Source: Thalassospira lucentensis
GTDB lineage: Bacteria; Pseudomonadota; Alphaproteobacteria; Rhodospirillales; Thalassospiraceae
Assembly: GCF_001613805.1 (NCBI RefSeq)
Contig: NZ_LPVY01000005.1
Location: 1-64,000 of the forward strand
DNA length: 64,000 bases
Direction: 5' to 3'
The translations under genes and the position numbers were made by a program. Positions 17,667 to 27,069 of the stretch are shown here, one piece after another (position 1 is the first letter of the stretch; each line of letters begins with the position of its first letter). The notes under the pieces are model-generated. The model was given only the letters and a program-made list of their open reading frames with translations, was not told the origin of the DNA and ran no database searches.

Positions 17667-18914
17667 ATGAGTCCCAAACCGCAGCTAGACCTTTTTGCGC
17701 CGCGCGTGGCAGCCAGACCGGCCGCGCCCCAAAAGGAGTCTGTCGCAGCCAAACCGACGGGACCGGAAATCCGCGATCTGTTCGACACCAACTTCAGTGC
17801 CGATGACATCGCCGAATGGGAACTGCTGTTTCGCGACGCCCCGCAATATAACTATCATTTCAAACGTTCGCAGATCGCATCGGCCTTTGACCGCCCATTG
17901 CATAAAAAGCTGATCGCGTCACACGCGTTTGAACGGCTGCGCGAAATTTCGTTCCTTGGTGCCATTGATTACCTGTTTCATCCCAACGGACGCCCGGCCA
18001 ATATCCGCCATTCCCGATACGACCACACCATTGGTGTTGCCCTGCTGTCGCAGCAATATTGCCGCCTGATGGGCCTTTCGGAAGCTGACCGCGACCTTCT
18101 GGGGGCAGCGGCCCTTTTGCATGATATCGGCCATGGCCCGTTTTCCCATACGCTGGAACCGGAATTTGCCCGCCGGTTCAACCTGAACCATCACCAGTTG
18201 ACCGAAAAGATCATCACCGGCGAAGTTCAGCTTGATCTTTCGGTCAATCATTTACTGGTGAAACATGGTGTTGATCCGGACGAGGTCATTGCCCTTCTGT
18301 CGAAAAAATCGACCCACCCCCATGCCAGCCTGCTGTCGGGCCCGGTCAATATCGACACACTTGAAGGCATCAGCCGCACCAAGACCTATGTGCATCCGAA
18401 CTATGTCCATTGCCATCCGCGTCTGTTGCTTGAGGCGGCGGTAAAGCTTGATGAAGACGCCCTGAAACGACTTGATAAGTTCTGGCAGCTTAAAGAAGAC
18501 ATCTATCGCAATTTCATTTTCGGCCCGATGTGCTTTGCCACCGATCATCTGTGCCGCGAATTTGTTGTGAAAAATGCGCCGGATTTTGCCGCAAACGATT
18601 TTCTTCTGACCGAAAAAGCCTTCCTGCAACGCCACCCGGCTTTCAAGAAGTTCCTGTTCAGCCTGAAAAACCGGATCGAACTTGACGGTGTTGCCGAGGT
18701 CGTCGACCCTGAAATCAGCGCTGCTGCTGCAATTCTGGACCACAATGCGACCCAGGTCCCCAAACGCGAGTTTCACATCAACACAGATGCCGAAGTCAAA
18801 AGCTTTGCCGATCTCGGCAAACGCTATTACGAGGAAAAGAACTCGTTCCTGCGACGTGTCGGCAATCTGACAGACCCGGCACAACAGGCTGCTGCAGCAA
18901 GCCTGTTTGACTGA
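17667..18914 (+). CDS. HD-domain hydrolase (SAMHD1/dGTPase-like)
   Basis: 415 residues. The HD metal site is seen as His in RHSRYDHTIGVA, His-Asp in AALLHDIGHGPFSH, and a later Asp in PVNIDTLEGISR. This layout is that of SAMHD1/YwfO-type dNTP or nucleotide phosphohydrolases, so it probably hydrolyses a nucleotide phosphate in the cytoplasm; the substrate is unknown. No ppGpp-synthetase or PDE-specific motifs are visible. It is divergent from the DivL-like gene (197-bp gap) and precedes ktrA by about 80 bases. Confidence 0.85.
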   Translation: MSPKPQLDLFAPRVAARPAAPQKESVAAKPTGPEIRDLFDTNFSADDIAEWELLFRDAPQYNYHFKRSQIASAFDRPLHKKLIASHAFERLREISFLGAIDYLFHPNGRPANIRHSRYDHTIGVALLSQQYCRLMGLSEADRDLLGAAALLHDIGHGPFSHTLEPEFARRFNLNHHQLTEKIITGEVQLDLSVNHLLVKHGVDPDEVIALLSKKSTHPHASLLSGPVNIDTLEGISRTKTYVHPNYVHCHPRLLLEAAVKLDEDALKRLDKFWQLKEDIYRNFIFGPMCFATDHLCREFVVKNAPDFAANDFLLTEKAFLQRHPAFKKFLFSLKNRIELDGVAEVVDPEISAAAAILDHNATQVPKREFHINTDAEVKSFADLGKRYYEEKNSFLRRVGNLTDPAQQAAAASLFD

Positions 18915-18993
18915 TTTGCATGCCATCCGGTCCGGAAATTGACCGGGCGAAAATTGCTGCATCGGGCAATCCATTTACAAGGGAGCCAGCGAT

Positions 18994-19659
18994 ATGGCCC
19001 GTAAGCATCACAGGACGTTCGTCATCATCGGGCTTGGAACCGTCGGCAGCACGGTCGCCACCGATCTTGCGCGCAATGGCAATCACGTCATGGGTATCGA
19101 TATCGACGAAAAATCCGTATCCGCCCTATCCGGTATTCTTTCTGAAGCCGTCATTGCCGATGGCCGTGATGAAGAAGCACTCCGCGAAGCCGGGGTCGAC
19201 AAGTATGACGTTGCCCTGATCGCAATTGGCGAAGACCTTGAGGCCAATATCCTTTGCACCATGAATGTCAAAATGCTTGGCGTGAAAACGGTTTGGGTCA
19301 AAGCCATCAACAAAACCCATCATCGGATCCTGACCAAACTGGAACCTGACCGGGTCATTCTGCCGGAACAGGAAATCGGCCAGCATATCGCCCAAAAACT
19401 GCATAACCCCGCCGTGCGTGATTATCTAAGCCTTGGCAACGGCATGCATGTCATCAATCTGCAGGTACCCGAATCCCTTATCGGTCAAACCGTTGAATCC
19501 CTTGATCTGGAGGCATCGCATGAATTGCGCTGCCTTGGCATCTTGCGCGGGTCGGAATTTATCGGTTGCGAAACCGGATCGGTCACGATTGAAGAAAACG
19601 ACAAGGTCCTGATCCTTGGCCGTCGCCAGAACCTGCGCGATTTCAGCGACGGCATCTGA
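18994..19659 (+). CDS. ktrA: Potassium uptake regulatory subunit, KtrA/TrkA family
   Basis: 221 residues: an RCK_N Rossmann domain (IIGLGTVGSTVATDLA, DIDEKSVSAL) and an RCK_C domain (about 140-221). A single RCK pair is the KtrA form, rather than the double TrkA form. It forms a cytoplasmic ring that gates the KtrB channel in response to nucleotides. ktrB follows after 3 bases, so the two are one operon. AAGGGAG precedes the ATG. Confidence 0.93.
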   Translation: MARKHHRTFVIIGLGTVGSTVATDLARNGNHVMGIDIDEKSVSALSGILSEAVIADGRDEEALREAGVDKYDVALIAIGEDLEANILCTMNVKMLGVKTVWVKAINKTHHRILTKLEPDRVILPEQEIGQHIAQKLHNPAVRDYLSLGNGMHVINLQVPESLIGQTVESLDLEASHELRCLGILRGSEFIGCETGSVTIEENDKVLILGRRQNLRDFSDGI

Positions 19660-19662
19660 GGC

Positions 19663-21006
19663 ATGCAGTTCTATTTTCCGAACCGCCCCGGAAAACCGAT
19701 CAGGATCGCGCCACCGCTTTTGCTGGCGATCCTGTATCTTGTGCTGATCCTGATCGGGGCCGTGGTTCTTTGCCTGCCCGTGTCGCTAACCAAAGCCATC
19801 ACTTTTTCCGATGCGCTATTTACCGCAACATCAGCGGTAACCGTCACGGGGCTTGCCGTGGTCGACACCGGATCAAACTTCACGCTGTTTGGGCAGGCGG
19901 TCATCCTGATCCTGATCCAGCTTGGCGGGCTTGGCCTGATGACCTTTGCCGCCCTTGTTCTGTCCGTTCTTGGTCTGCCGATCGGGTTGCGCCATCACAG
20001 TTTCCTGCGCGAAGATTTGAACCAGACCTCGCTGCATCATTTGGGTGGGCTGATCAAAACCATCCTGATGGTCGTTCTGATCTGTGAACTGATCGGCGCG
20101 ATCCTGTTGCTTTTAGTCTTCGTCCCCGATTTTGGCTGGGCGAAGGGACTCTGGTTTTCAATATTCCATTCGGTTTCGGCATTCAACAATGCGGGCTTTG
20201 CCCTGATGCCGGACAGTCTCAGTCAATGGGCAACCAATCCGGTCCTGAACCTGACAATCCCCGCCCTTCTTGTTATCGGCGGGATCGGATTTAGCGTGAT
20301 ATCTGATATTTTCATCCATCGCGGCTGGCGCCATCTGTCACTCCACAGCAAGCTGATGCTGAGCGGTACCCTTGTTCTGGTGATCTGGTCGGTATTGATG
20401 TTTGCCGTACTGGAATGGAATAACCCGGCAACCCTTGGCGCATTCTCAAACCCGCTGGACAAACTGCAAATCAGCTGGTTTCAGGGACTGACCACCCGGA
20501 CCGCAGGGTTCAATACTGTCGATATCGGATCCATGCACGATACCACCGCGCTCATGTTCATTCTTCTGATGGTGATCGGGGCTGGTAGCACATCGACCGC
20601 AGGCGGCATCAAGGTTACCACCTTTATCGTGCTGGTTCTGGCAACCATCGCCTTCTTCAAACGCCACAGCCAGCTGCATGCCTTCGGACGCAGCATCGGG
20701 CTTGAAGAAGTCATGAAGGTGCTTGCCCTGACCATGATTTCGATCTTCGTCGTCATGACAGGCATCTTTCTGATCACCCTTTCACATGACGGCGATTTTC
20801 TTAATCTGGTGTTTGAAGTCACGTCCGCCTTTGGCACCGTCGGACTGTCGCGCGGCACAACCGGGGAACTTGATACAATGGGTCGGATCGTGATCGAACT
20901 TACGATGTTTATCGGTCGTGTCGGGCCACTCACATTGGGCTTCTTCCTTGCCCGTCGTGTTCCGCCGCGCATTTCGTATCCGTCAAGTCAGGTGTATCTG
21001 GGGTAA
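19663..21006 (+). CDS. ktrB: Potassium uptake channel, KtrB/TrkH family
   Basis: 447-residue integral membrane protein with the four pore loops of the Trk/Ktr superfamily: SAVTVTGLAVVDTG, SAFNNAGFALMPDS, TTRTAGFNTVDIG and SAFGTVGLSRG. The conserved STAGGIKVTT segment is present. The length is that of KtrB (TrkH is nearer 480). Together with KtrA it imports K+ (often Na+-coupled), important in osmotic adjustment. It is convergent with the TetR gene 13 bases away. Confidence 0.94.
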   Translation: MQFYFPNRPGKPIRIAPPLLLAILYLVLILIGAVVLCLPVSLTKAITFSDALFTATSAVTVTGLAVVDTGSNFTLFGQAVILILIQLGGLGLMTFAALVLSVLGLPIGLRHHSFLREDLNQTSLHHLGGLIKTILMVVLICELIGAILLLLVFVPDFGWAKGLWFSIFHSVSAFNNAGFALMPDSLSQWATNPVLNLTIPALLVIGGIGFSVISDIFIHRGWRHLSLHSKLMLSGTLVLVIWSVLMFAVLEWNNPATLGAFSNPLDKLQISWFQGLTTRTAGFNTVDIGSMHDTTALMFILLMVIGAGSTSTAGGIKVTTFIVLVLATIAFFKRHSQLHAFGRSIGLEEVMKVLALTMISIFVVMTGIFLITLSHDGDFLNLVFEVTSAFGTVGLSRGTTGELDTMGRIVIELTMFIGRVGPLTLGFFLARRVPPRISYPSSQVYLG

Positions 21007-21018
21007 TTTCCGAAACCT

Positions 21019-21597
21019 TCAGTCTTTCGGTTTTTCGGCTTTTTCACGGATCAGGCATCGATCAACCATGACGAAAAGTTCTTTCGTGGTTGGCGGTTGC
21101 CGATCAAACAGAATGCGATAGGTCATGGGTGCGATAATACCGTCAACCAGCTGATCGACGCTGGGGGTCCATTGTCCGCGTTTTTGCGCGCGTTCGACAA
21201 TCACCGCCAGTCGGCACCGCGCGATTTCCGCGCAACGCATCGTCGTGCCGTTATCCCCGGATGCAACAACATCACGAAGCATCGTCTTGCCAAGCTCGGA
21301 ACCGGTTTCATCAAGATAGGCTTCTGCGAACTGTTTAAGATCGGTCGCAAGCGCCCCGGTATCCACCGGATCGTCATCCGGGCGCAATCGATCCAGTGCC
21401 GCATCCGCCAATAAGGATGGCAAATCACCCCAGCGACGGTAAATCGTTGACGGTGTTACACCCGACATCTGTGCAATCATCGGCACCGTAAGAGCCTCGC
21501 GATCATGACTCGATAACAGTTCATGAACTGCTTCATGAACTGCCTTCTGGACGCGAGCACTGCGGCCACCAGTGCGTATGCCTTTATGGACTTTCAT
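21019..21597 (-). CDS. TetR family repressor
   Basis: 192 residues with an N-terminal TetR HTH (HELLSSHDREALTVPMIAQ, then GVTPSTIYRRWGDLPSLLADA) and a variable C-terminal ligand domain. It is divergent from an MFS transporter gene, with a 90-bp intergenic region carrying two related inverted repeats. That arrangement suggests that it represses both itself and the exporter and is released by a transported compound. The ligand is unknown. Confidence 0.92.
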   Translation of the reverse strand: MKVHKGIRTGGRSARVQKAVHEAVHELLSSHDREALTVPMIAQMSGVTPSTIYRRWGDLPSLLADAALDRLRPDDDPVDTGALATDLKQFAEAYLDETGSELGKTMLRDVVASGDNGTTMRCAEIARCRLAVIVERAQKRGQWTPSVDQLVDGIIAPMTYRILFDRQPPTTKELFVMVDRCLIREKAEKPKD

Positions 21598-21606
21598 GAA
21601 ACCGAC

Positions 21607-21631
21607 CTTAACACAAATAATTTGCGTTAAG
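21607..21631. promoter_or_regulatory. Candidate TetR operator 1
   Basis: A 25-bp near-perfect inverted repeat: left arm CTTAACACAAAT, central A, right arm ATTTGCGTTAAG; only one position per arm breaks the symmetry apart from the centre. It begins 10 bases upstream of the tetR start codon, so binding would block tetR transcription or initiation. Confidence 0.65.
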
Positions 21632-21653
21632 GGAGAATTTCACGCAAACTGCA

Positions 21654-21677
21654 TTAAACGCAAATATTTCGCTTTAA
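21654..21677. promoter_or_regulatory. Candidate TetR operator 2
   Basis: TTAAACGCAAAT and ATTTCGCTTTAA form a second dyad 47 bp downstream of the first and ending 10 bases before the MFS start codon. It shares the half-site core TTAA-x-(C)GCAAAT with operator 1 (GCGTTAA on the other arm), which supports one protein binding both. Confidence 0.5.
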
Positions 21678-21687
21678 GGACGTTCCC

Positions 21688-22890
21688 ATGCACGCCCCGT
21701 CGTCACCACCGACAAATGCACCGGCCAGATGGTTTCTGGCTTTTGTCATTATCATCTTTACCGCTGCGTCATCGGTCCCCACGCCGATGTATCAGCTTTA
21801 TCAACAGAACTGGCATTTCTCGCCAACCATGCTGACACTGGTCTTTGCGATCTATGTTCTGACGTTACTGATTTCACTTCTGGTCTTCGGATCATCTTCC
21901 GACTTTGTCGGACGCAAGCCGGTTATTTTCGCCGCCCTGATAATTGAAATCGCGGCGATGACCCTTTTTATCACGGCGGAAAATCTTACGATGCTGCTAA
22001 TCGCACGCGCGGTACAGGGCTTTGCCACCGGTCTTGCCACTGCCGCCCTTGGCGCGGCACTTTTTGACAATGACCACCACAAAGGGCCAATCACCAACAG
22101 CATCGCCCCCCTGCTTGGCCTTGCCAGCGGTGCTGTCATTGCCGGCGTTCTGGTTGAATATGCCCCTATGCCCCTGCATCTAAGCTATATCGGTTTGATG
22201 CTGCTGATGATTGTGCTGGCCCTGTTTCTTTGGGGCTTACCCGAAACCGCTGCACGCCGACCTGGCGTTCTAAGGTCCCTGACACCGCGGGTTTTTGTCC
22301 CCCCTGCGGCACGATCAACCATGCTGGAAATTGCCCCGGCAAATGGCAGTGCATGGGCACTGGGTGGATTTTATCTGTCGCTCGCGCCATCCGTCATCGC
22401 CAGCGCAACCAATGCTCCACCATCTCTAAGCGGCGGAATTGCGGTCGCCTGCTTGATGTTGTCAGGTGCTGTGTCCGTTCTGTTTGCGCAAAAAAGACAA
22501 CCAGCTGATGCCCTTCTTGCCGGAACATTCATTCAGACACTGGGCATTGCAGTATCGGTTTCGGGTATCGGATTGGGAATGCTTTGGCTTTTTCTAGCCG
22601 GGTCACTTCTGGCCGGTTTTGGCTTTGGTGCCAGCTTCCTTGGATCGGTCAGAACCCTATTGCCCCGCGCGCAGCCGCACGAACGCGGTGGCCTGATGGC
22701 AGCGTTTTACGTGATGTCCTATCTGTCATTCTGTATTCCGGCACTGCTGGCCGGCAGGATGGTATCCGTCTTCGGCCTTGTCAGAACAGCCGAAGGATAT
22801 GGCATCGTACTTGTATTCGTGACGTTGCTGGCACTGATACTGCAAATACGCAGGCGCCAGCGCCACCTGGCAACTGCGGGCAATATTTGA
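21688..22890 (+). CDS. MFS transporter, probable efflux pump
   Basis: 400 residues with about 12 hydrophobic segments and the MFS motif A region GSSSDFVGRKPVIFAA between helices 2 and 3. AAGGACG precedes the ATG. The divergent tetR gene and the operator pair suggest inducible efflux of a small toxic compound, but the substrate cannot be deduced. Confidence 0.88.
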   Translation: MHAPSSPPTNAPARWFLAFVIIIFTAASSVPTPMYQLYQQNWHFSPTMLTLVFAIYVLTLLISLLVFGSSSDFVGRKPVIFAALIIEIAAMTLFITAENLTMLLIARAVQGFATGLATAALGAALFDNDHHKGPITNSIAPLLGLASGAVIAGVLVEYAPMPLHLSYIGLMLLMIVLALFLWGLPETAARRPGVLRSLTPRVFVPPAARSTMLEIAPANGSAWALGGFYLSLAPSVIASATNAPPSLSGGIAVACLMLSGAVSVLFAQKRQPADALLAGTFIQTLGIAVSVSGIGLGMLWLFLAGSLLAGFGFGASFLGSVRTLLPRAQPHERGGLMAAFYVMSYLSFCIPALLAGRMVSVFGLVRTAEGYGIVLVFVTLLALILQIRRRQRHLATAGNI

Positions 22891-22903
22891 CCTGAAAATA
22901 TCT

Positions 22904-22929
22904 GGCGGCCCTGACAAACCTGGGCCGCC
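22904..22929. terminator. Hairpin between convergent genes
   Basis: GGCGGCCC and GGGCCGCC form a strong 8-bp stem with a 10-base loop between the MFS and the cupin genes. Neither side has a clean T run, so it may be a weak bidirectional terminator. Confidence 0.45.
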
Positions 22930-22941
22930 GGATTATCAATA

Positions 22942-23271
22942 TCAGTCAACGACAAACAATGTTGCACCCGGCTCTGTTGATGAGCGATGGGCCTCGGCGT
23001 TATCAGCCACCTGATAACTCATGCCCGGTGTAAGGGTGAAAACCCGCCCGTCTTCCAGTTCGGTGACCAATTCACCTTCAAGACACAGCAGGATATGCCC
23101 CTTCTTGCACCAGTGATCGGCAAGATAGCCCGGCGTATATGTCACCATGCGCACCCGGATCGGACCGAATTGCTGTGTCCTCCAGTATGCCATACCGGTA
23201 TCGCCGGAATGTTCGGTTGGCGTGATCGACGACCAGTCGGTCGTCCCGAATGGCAGGTTGGCAATGTCCAT
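22942..23271 (-). CDS. Small cupin protein (DHCW-motif cupin type)
   Basis: 109 residues forming one cupin barrel: metal-ligand region DHWCKKGHILLCLEGELVTELEDG followed by the second motif GMSYQVADNAEAHRSST. The DHWC... signature matches the group named DHCW-motif cupins. Probably a metal-binding cytoplasmic protein; its reaction is unknown. It seems to be a single-gene unit. Confidence 0.8.
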   Translation of the reverse strand: MDIANLPFGTTDWSSITPTEHSGDTGMAYWRTQQFGPIRVRMVTYTPGYLADHWCKKGHILLCLEGELVTELEDGRVFTLTPGMSYQVADNAEAHRSSTEPGATLFVVD

Positions 23272-23380
23272 TGGGGCGTCTTTCAGCGGAATTCATAAGG
23301 CAAATATCACCCGGGACCGGATAATATGGCACCGAGGCTATCGCGTTACCTGCCTGAACGTCAACAAATGCCACCAATGA

Positions 23381-23406
23381 AAAGCCCGGCATTCGAGCCG
23401 GGCTTT
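23381..23406 (-). terminator. Terminator of the secreted-protein gene
   Basis: AAAGCCCGGC, a 6-base loop and GCCGGGCTTT form a 10-bp perfect stem; on the - strand it is followed by TTTTC. It lies 23 bases after the stop codon of the gene on the - strand. Confidence 0.8.
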
Positions 23407-23428
23407 CTTCAGGTACGGACAGGCGAAT

Positions 23429-23980
23429 TTACCGGTTTTCCAACCCGTTTTCTTCACGCTGTTTGCGGATTTCATCTGCCTTTTCGGTAATCATCTCGCG
23501 CAACTCACCAAGCCCGGCACGCTCGGCGGTGAGAATCTGCTCGCACTCGGCCTTGCTGACATAACCATTGGGATGTTCCGCATCCCATTCCAGCACGTCC
23601 TCAATCGTAGTGCCAAGTTCATCGACGTCCCCAAACGCATAACCGTTAAGCGGCCTGCCGACTGTTTCGTTCAGCGACGCAAACAGGGCCGGGTCCTGAT
23701 CGGGTGCCAGATCGGGTTTGCAGCCCAGAAGCGTGCGATAGCGCAACTGCCCGGTATAGAACCAGAATACCGCGTCATCGCGTTCGCCCTCGTTAAACAG
23801 TTTGGCCGCCAGGATGTAGTAAGCCGATGGATGGCGGTTTTCTATCCCCTCGCGTAACGCATCCGGGGCCATATCCTTCATCACCTCGGGTGATGTTGTA
23901 TCGGGCGATTGGGCATAGGCAGGCATTGCCATCAGGCCAAGAAGCGGAACGGCAAGCAGAGTGCGATAAAGATTTTTGAT
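23429..23980 (-). CDS. Uncharacterised secreted protein with probable ATC start
   Basis: 183 residues if started at the ATC at 23980. From that codon a textbook signal peptide begins (IKNLYRTLLAVPLLGLMAMP, cleavage after AYA), and GGAGAAG lies 4 bases upstream. An in-frame ATG exists at 24079 but has no ribosome site and would add 33 charged residues before the signal peptide. The mature part is acidic and helical, with one Cys (LLGCKPDL) and another near the end (KAECEQIL), possibly a disulphide. No family recognised. ATC initiation is unusual; a sequencing or true ATG-to-ATC change are both possible. Confidence 0.65.
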   Translation of the reverse strand: MKNLYRTLLAVPLLGLMAMPAYAQSPDTTSPEVMKDMAPDALREGIENRHPSAYYILAAKLFNEGERDDAVFWFYTGQLRYRTLLGCKPDLAPDQDPALFASLNETVGRPLNGYAFGDVDELGTTIEDVLEWDAEHPNGYVSKAECEQILTAERAGLGELREMITEKADEIRKQREENGLENR

Positions 23981-24211
23981 CGGACTTCTCCGTAATCTGA
24001 GGTGATTTCCAATCGGGGAGATATGCGAACAGTATTTTGGCCAACGGCCCCGACGAATGATGTATGGCATCATGGTCATTCACGTTTGAGGCCGTTTTAT
24101 CGGCAAGTGATGGCAATTATGTGCCTGTCCTCACATTTGGCGGGGGTTCCTTACCTTTCGCCATAAACCCGGTTTTAATCTTTCGGCTTTAGGTCGATAC
24201 TGGATTTATCA

Positions 24212-25174
24212 GTGACTTCAATCGGAACCGCTTCAATCTTGTTACCAGATACGATCGCAAGCAATCAGGCCTACACTGCCGCCCGGCTGGACGAGATGCG
24301 CAGCGCGCTGGCCAATCAGCTGCATGGCAGCGCCTTTTGCGTGGTCGTGACCGGCTCGTTCGGGCGGCACGAGGCATCGGAACAATCCGACCTTGATTAC
24401 TTTATCATCGGCCGCGAAGTTGATCGTGATCTGGCTCCGCACCGCGATGTTTCCGAAATCCTCGGTTCCATGGTCACCAAAAAGGCAGCCGTTAACGGCC
24501 CGTTTTCATCCTATGTCCCGGCCGAGGAACTGGTGAACCGTATCGGACTTGATGGCGACACCAATTCGATCACCACACGCCGCCTTTTGTTCCTGCTGGA
24601 ATGTGAATGGCTTTATAACGAAGTCGGCAAACGGGCCTTCTTTGATGAATTGATTGCCAACTACGTTACCGAAACGGTTACACGGGAATCCATCGCACGC
24701 TTTCTGGTCAATGACGTCATCCGCTATTACCGCACCATCAGCGTCGATTTCGAAATCAAAACCCGCGAAGGCGATGCCAGCAAGGCATGGGCACCCAGAC
24801 GACTTAAACTCGTCTTTTCGCGTAAGATGCTTTATTTTGGTGGTATTATCGCGGCGGCAGAAACCGCAGGTCGTGATTATATCGGCAAACGGGCGAAGCT
24901 ATCGGAACTTTTACAGCTTCCGCCGATCACGCGCGTACAGACTGTCTTTGGTAACAAGAGCCTTCCCGCACTTGAACTTTATGATCGGTTTCTGCGCGAA
25001 CTGAGCGATCCCGACGTTCGCAAGCGACTGGAAAAAGTCGGCCCGAATGATCGCAGTGATGCGGAACTACGATCATTGCTGGATGCGGGAAAACAGTTTT
25101 CGCGCGAGCTGATCAAACTGATGAATGATCGTTATGGCCCCGATCATCCGATCCACGAAGCGCTTCTGATGTAA
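24212..25174 (+). CDS. Nucleotidyltransferase-fold protein
   Basis: 320 residues. The signature GSFGRHEASEQSDLDYFIIG (about residue 48) is the GSxxR...SDxD motif of pol-beta-type nucleotidyltransferases, with both metal Asp residues. The remaining helical part has no motif I recognise. The enzyme should transfer a nucleotide to an unknown acceptor in the cytoplasm; aminoglycoside-type and protein-modifying members exist, and neither can be excluded. It stands alone between a divergent secreted-protein gene and a convergent tautomerase gene. Confidence 0.75.
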   Translation: MTSIGTASILLPDTIASNQAYTAARLDEMRSALANQLHGSAFCVVVTGSFGRHEASEQSDLDYFIIGREVDRDLAPHRDVSEILGSMVTKKAAVNGPFSSYVPAEELVNRIGLDGDTNSITTRRLLFLLECEWLYNEVGKRAFFDELIANYVTETVTRESIARFLVNDVIRYYRTISVDFEIKTREGDASKAWAPRRLKLVFSRKMLYFGGIIAAAETAGRDYIGKRAKLSELLQLPPITRVQTVFGNKSLPALELYDRFLRELSDPDVRKRLEKVGPNDRSDAELRSLLDAGKQFSRELIKLMNDRYGPDHPIHEALLM

Positions 25175-25190
25175 TCAGCCAACCTGATAA

Positions 25191-25559
25191 TCAGGCCGAT
25201 GTCACATGCTTGTGGTAGTTGGCCCGATCCAGATCGTGCACTTCCACGGTGAATTGCACATCGAAATCACCAACCAGATTTTCCAGATGCGCGCGCAGGG
25301 TTTCAAGGGCAATAGCCCCGACATCGTATTTGACGTTGTCCGAACGCCCCGACAGAAGACGCACATCAAGGTGCACCATGCCATGCTTTGGTCCGCCATC
25401 GGCAATGACAACATTTTCAAGCGGTGACAACCTGGTCTTGAAACTGGCCGGATCGGCATCGGCGGTCTTGGCAATTTCGCGATGCAGGCTGATTGCCAAA
25501 CTGCGAAGCTGCTCGGTAATCGGCAAGTTGGCGGAATATTCGATTTCAAGCTGGGGCAT
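25191..25559 (-). CDS. 5-carboxymethyl-2-hydroxymuconate isomerase family (tautomerase-like)
   Basis: 122 residues. The start MPQLEIEYSANL gives an N-terminal Pro after Met removal, the catalytic base of the tautomerase superfamily. The family motif region VHLDVRLLSGRS is present. CHMI enzymes act in homoprotocatechuate degradation; no other gene of that pathway is near, so the true substrate may differ. It is transcribed in the same direction as ahcY, after the ahcY terminator. Confidence 0.75.
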   Translation of the reverse strand: MPQLEIEYSANLPITEQLRSLAISLHREIAKTADADPASFKTRLSPLENVVIADGGPKHGMVHLDVRLLSGRSDNVKYDVGAIALETLRAHLENLVGDFDVQFTVEVHDLDRANYHKHVTSA

Positions 25560-25612
25560 GGCTCGTTTCCCTGTTGTGGTCTTTTTTTCTTACCCGAACT
25601 GAACGCCACAAA

Positions 25613-25649
25613 ACACAAAAAAGCCGGCCCGAGTGAACGGACCGGCTTT
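25613..25649 (-). terminator. Terminator of ahcY
   Basis: AAAGCCGG and CCGGCTTT pair around a loop of about 14 bases, with a further GG-CC pairing; on the - strand the stem is followed by TTTTTTG. It lies 20 bases after the ahcY stop codon. Confidence 0.8.
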
Positions 25650-25669
25650 GATGACAAACGCGTTTGCGC

Positions 25670-26965
25670 TTAGTAGCGGTAATGATCCGGCTTGAACGGA
25701 CCAGCCTGCGGAACGCCGATATATTCGGCCTGTTCGCTGGAAAGCTTGGTCAGTTTCACGCCAAGACGGTCGAGATGCAGGGCTGCAACTTTCTCGTCCA
25801 GGTGTTTCGGCAGGACATAAACCTTGTTTTCGTAGTTCGCGTGGTTTTTCCACAGTTCGATCTGGGCCAGCACCTGGTTGGTGAAGGATGCCGACATCAC
25901 GAAGCTCGGATGACCGGTTGCACAACCAAGGTTCACAAGGCGGCCTTCGGCCAGAACGATCAGACGTTTGCCATCCGGGAATTCGACTTCGTCGACCTGC
26001 GGCTTGACGTTGTCCCACTTGTAGTTGCGCAGCGAACCGATCTGGATTTCGGAATCGAAGTGACCAATGTTGCAAACAATTGCACGGTCTTTCATCGCAC
26101 GCATATGATCGAGCGTGATGATGTCGATATTGCCCGTGGTGGTGACAAAGATGTCGCCAACCGGTGCGGCATCTTCCATGGTGGTGACTTCGTAACCTTC
26201 CATCGCGGCCTGAAGCGCACAGATCGGATCGATTTCGGTCACAAGAACACGTGCACCCTGGCTGCGCAGCGATGCAGCCGAACCTTTGCCAACATCACCA
26301 AAACCGGCAACCACACCGATCTTACCGGCAACCATGACGTCGGTTGCGCGTTTGATGCCATCAACAAGTGACTCACGGCAGCCATACAGGTTGTCGAATT
26401 TCGACTTGGTGACCGAGTCATTGACGTTGATCGCCGGAACCTTGAGCGTACCTTTTTTCGCCATTTCATAAAGGCGATGCACACCGGTGGTGGTTTCTTC
26501 GGAAAGACCTTTGATGTCTTCAAGAAGTTCCGGATACTTGTCGTGGATCAGCTGGGTGACGTCGCCGCCATCATCAAGGATCAGGTTTGGTTTCCAGCCG
26601 TTCGGGCCAGTGATGGTCTGCTCGATGCACCACCAGAATTCTTCCTCGGTCTCGCCCTTCCAGGCAAAGACAGGAACGCCGGTTGCCGCAATTGCCGCAG
26701 CAGCCTGATCCTGAGTCGAGAAGATGTTGCACGACGACCAGCGAACTTCAGCACCAAGTGCAGTCAGGGTTTCGATCAGAACCGCGGTCTGAATGGTCAT
26801 GTGCAGGCAACCGACGATGCGTGCGCCAGCAAGCGGCTTGGCCGCACCGTATTCTTCGCGCAACGCCATCAGGCCCGGCATCTCGGTTTCGGCAATCGCG
26901 ATTTCCTTGCGGCCCCAGGCGGCCAGCGAGATGTCTGCGACCTTGCAATCGGTAAAGTTCGACAT
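25670..26965 (-). CDS. ahcY: Adenosylhomocysteinase
   Basis: Splits S-adenosylhomocysteine into adenosine and homocysteine with bound NAD+, clearing the product of methylation. 431 residues from [12 protein letters not shown]; 10 codons further upstream are open but not used. NAD loop: [11 protein letters not shown]; catalytic region: [13 protein letters not shown]; ending in the conserved FKPDHYRY. The bacterial internal insertion loop is present ([12 protein letters not shown] and onward). A promoter/operator dyad lies upstream at 27070. In many alphaproteobacteria ahcY neighbours the PTS cluster, as here. Confidence 0.97.
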   Translation of the reverse strand: MSNFTDCKVADISLAAWGRKEIAIAETEMPGLMALREEYGAAKPLAGARIVGCLHMTIQTAVLIETLTALGAEVRWSSCNIFSTQDQAAAAIAATGVPVFAWKGETEEEFWWCIEQTITGPNGWKPNLILDDGGDVTQLIHDKYPELLEDIKGLSEETTTGVHRLYEMAKKGTLKVPAINVNDSVTKSKFDNLYGCRESLVDGIKRATDVMVAGKIGVVAGFGDVGKGSAASLRSQGARVLVTEIDPICALQAAMEGYEVTTMEDAAPVGDIFVTTTGNIDIITLDHMRAMKDRAIVCNIGHFDSEIQIGSLRNYKWDNVKPQVDEVEFPDGKRLIVLAEGRLVNLGCATGHPSFVMSASFTNQVLAQIELWKNHANYENKVYVLPKHLDEKVAALHLDRLGVKLTKLSSEQAEYIGVPQAGPFKPDHYRY

Positions 26966-27069
26966 GTCGTCTCCAATCAAACAAAAACAGCGCAACCGCC
27001 GACCACATGGATCTTGCAGATACGCCCGAAAATTCCTGTGCGACGGTTTGCCCGTTCGCGATGGAAGAC

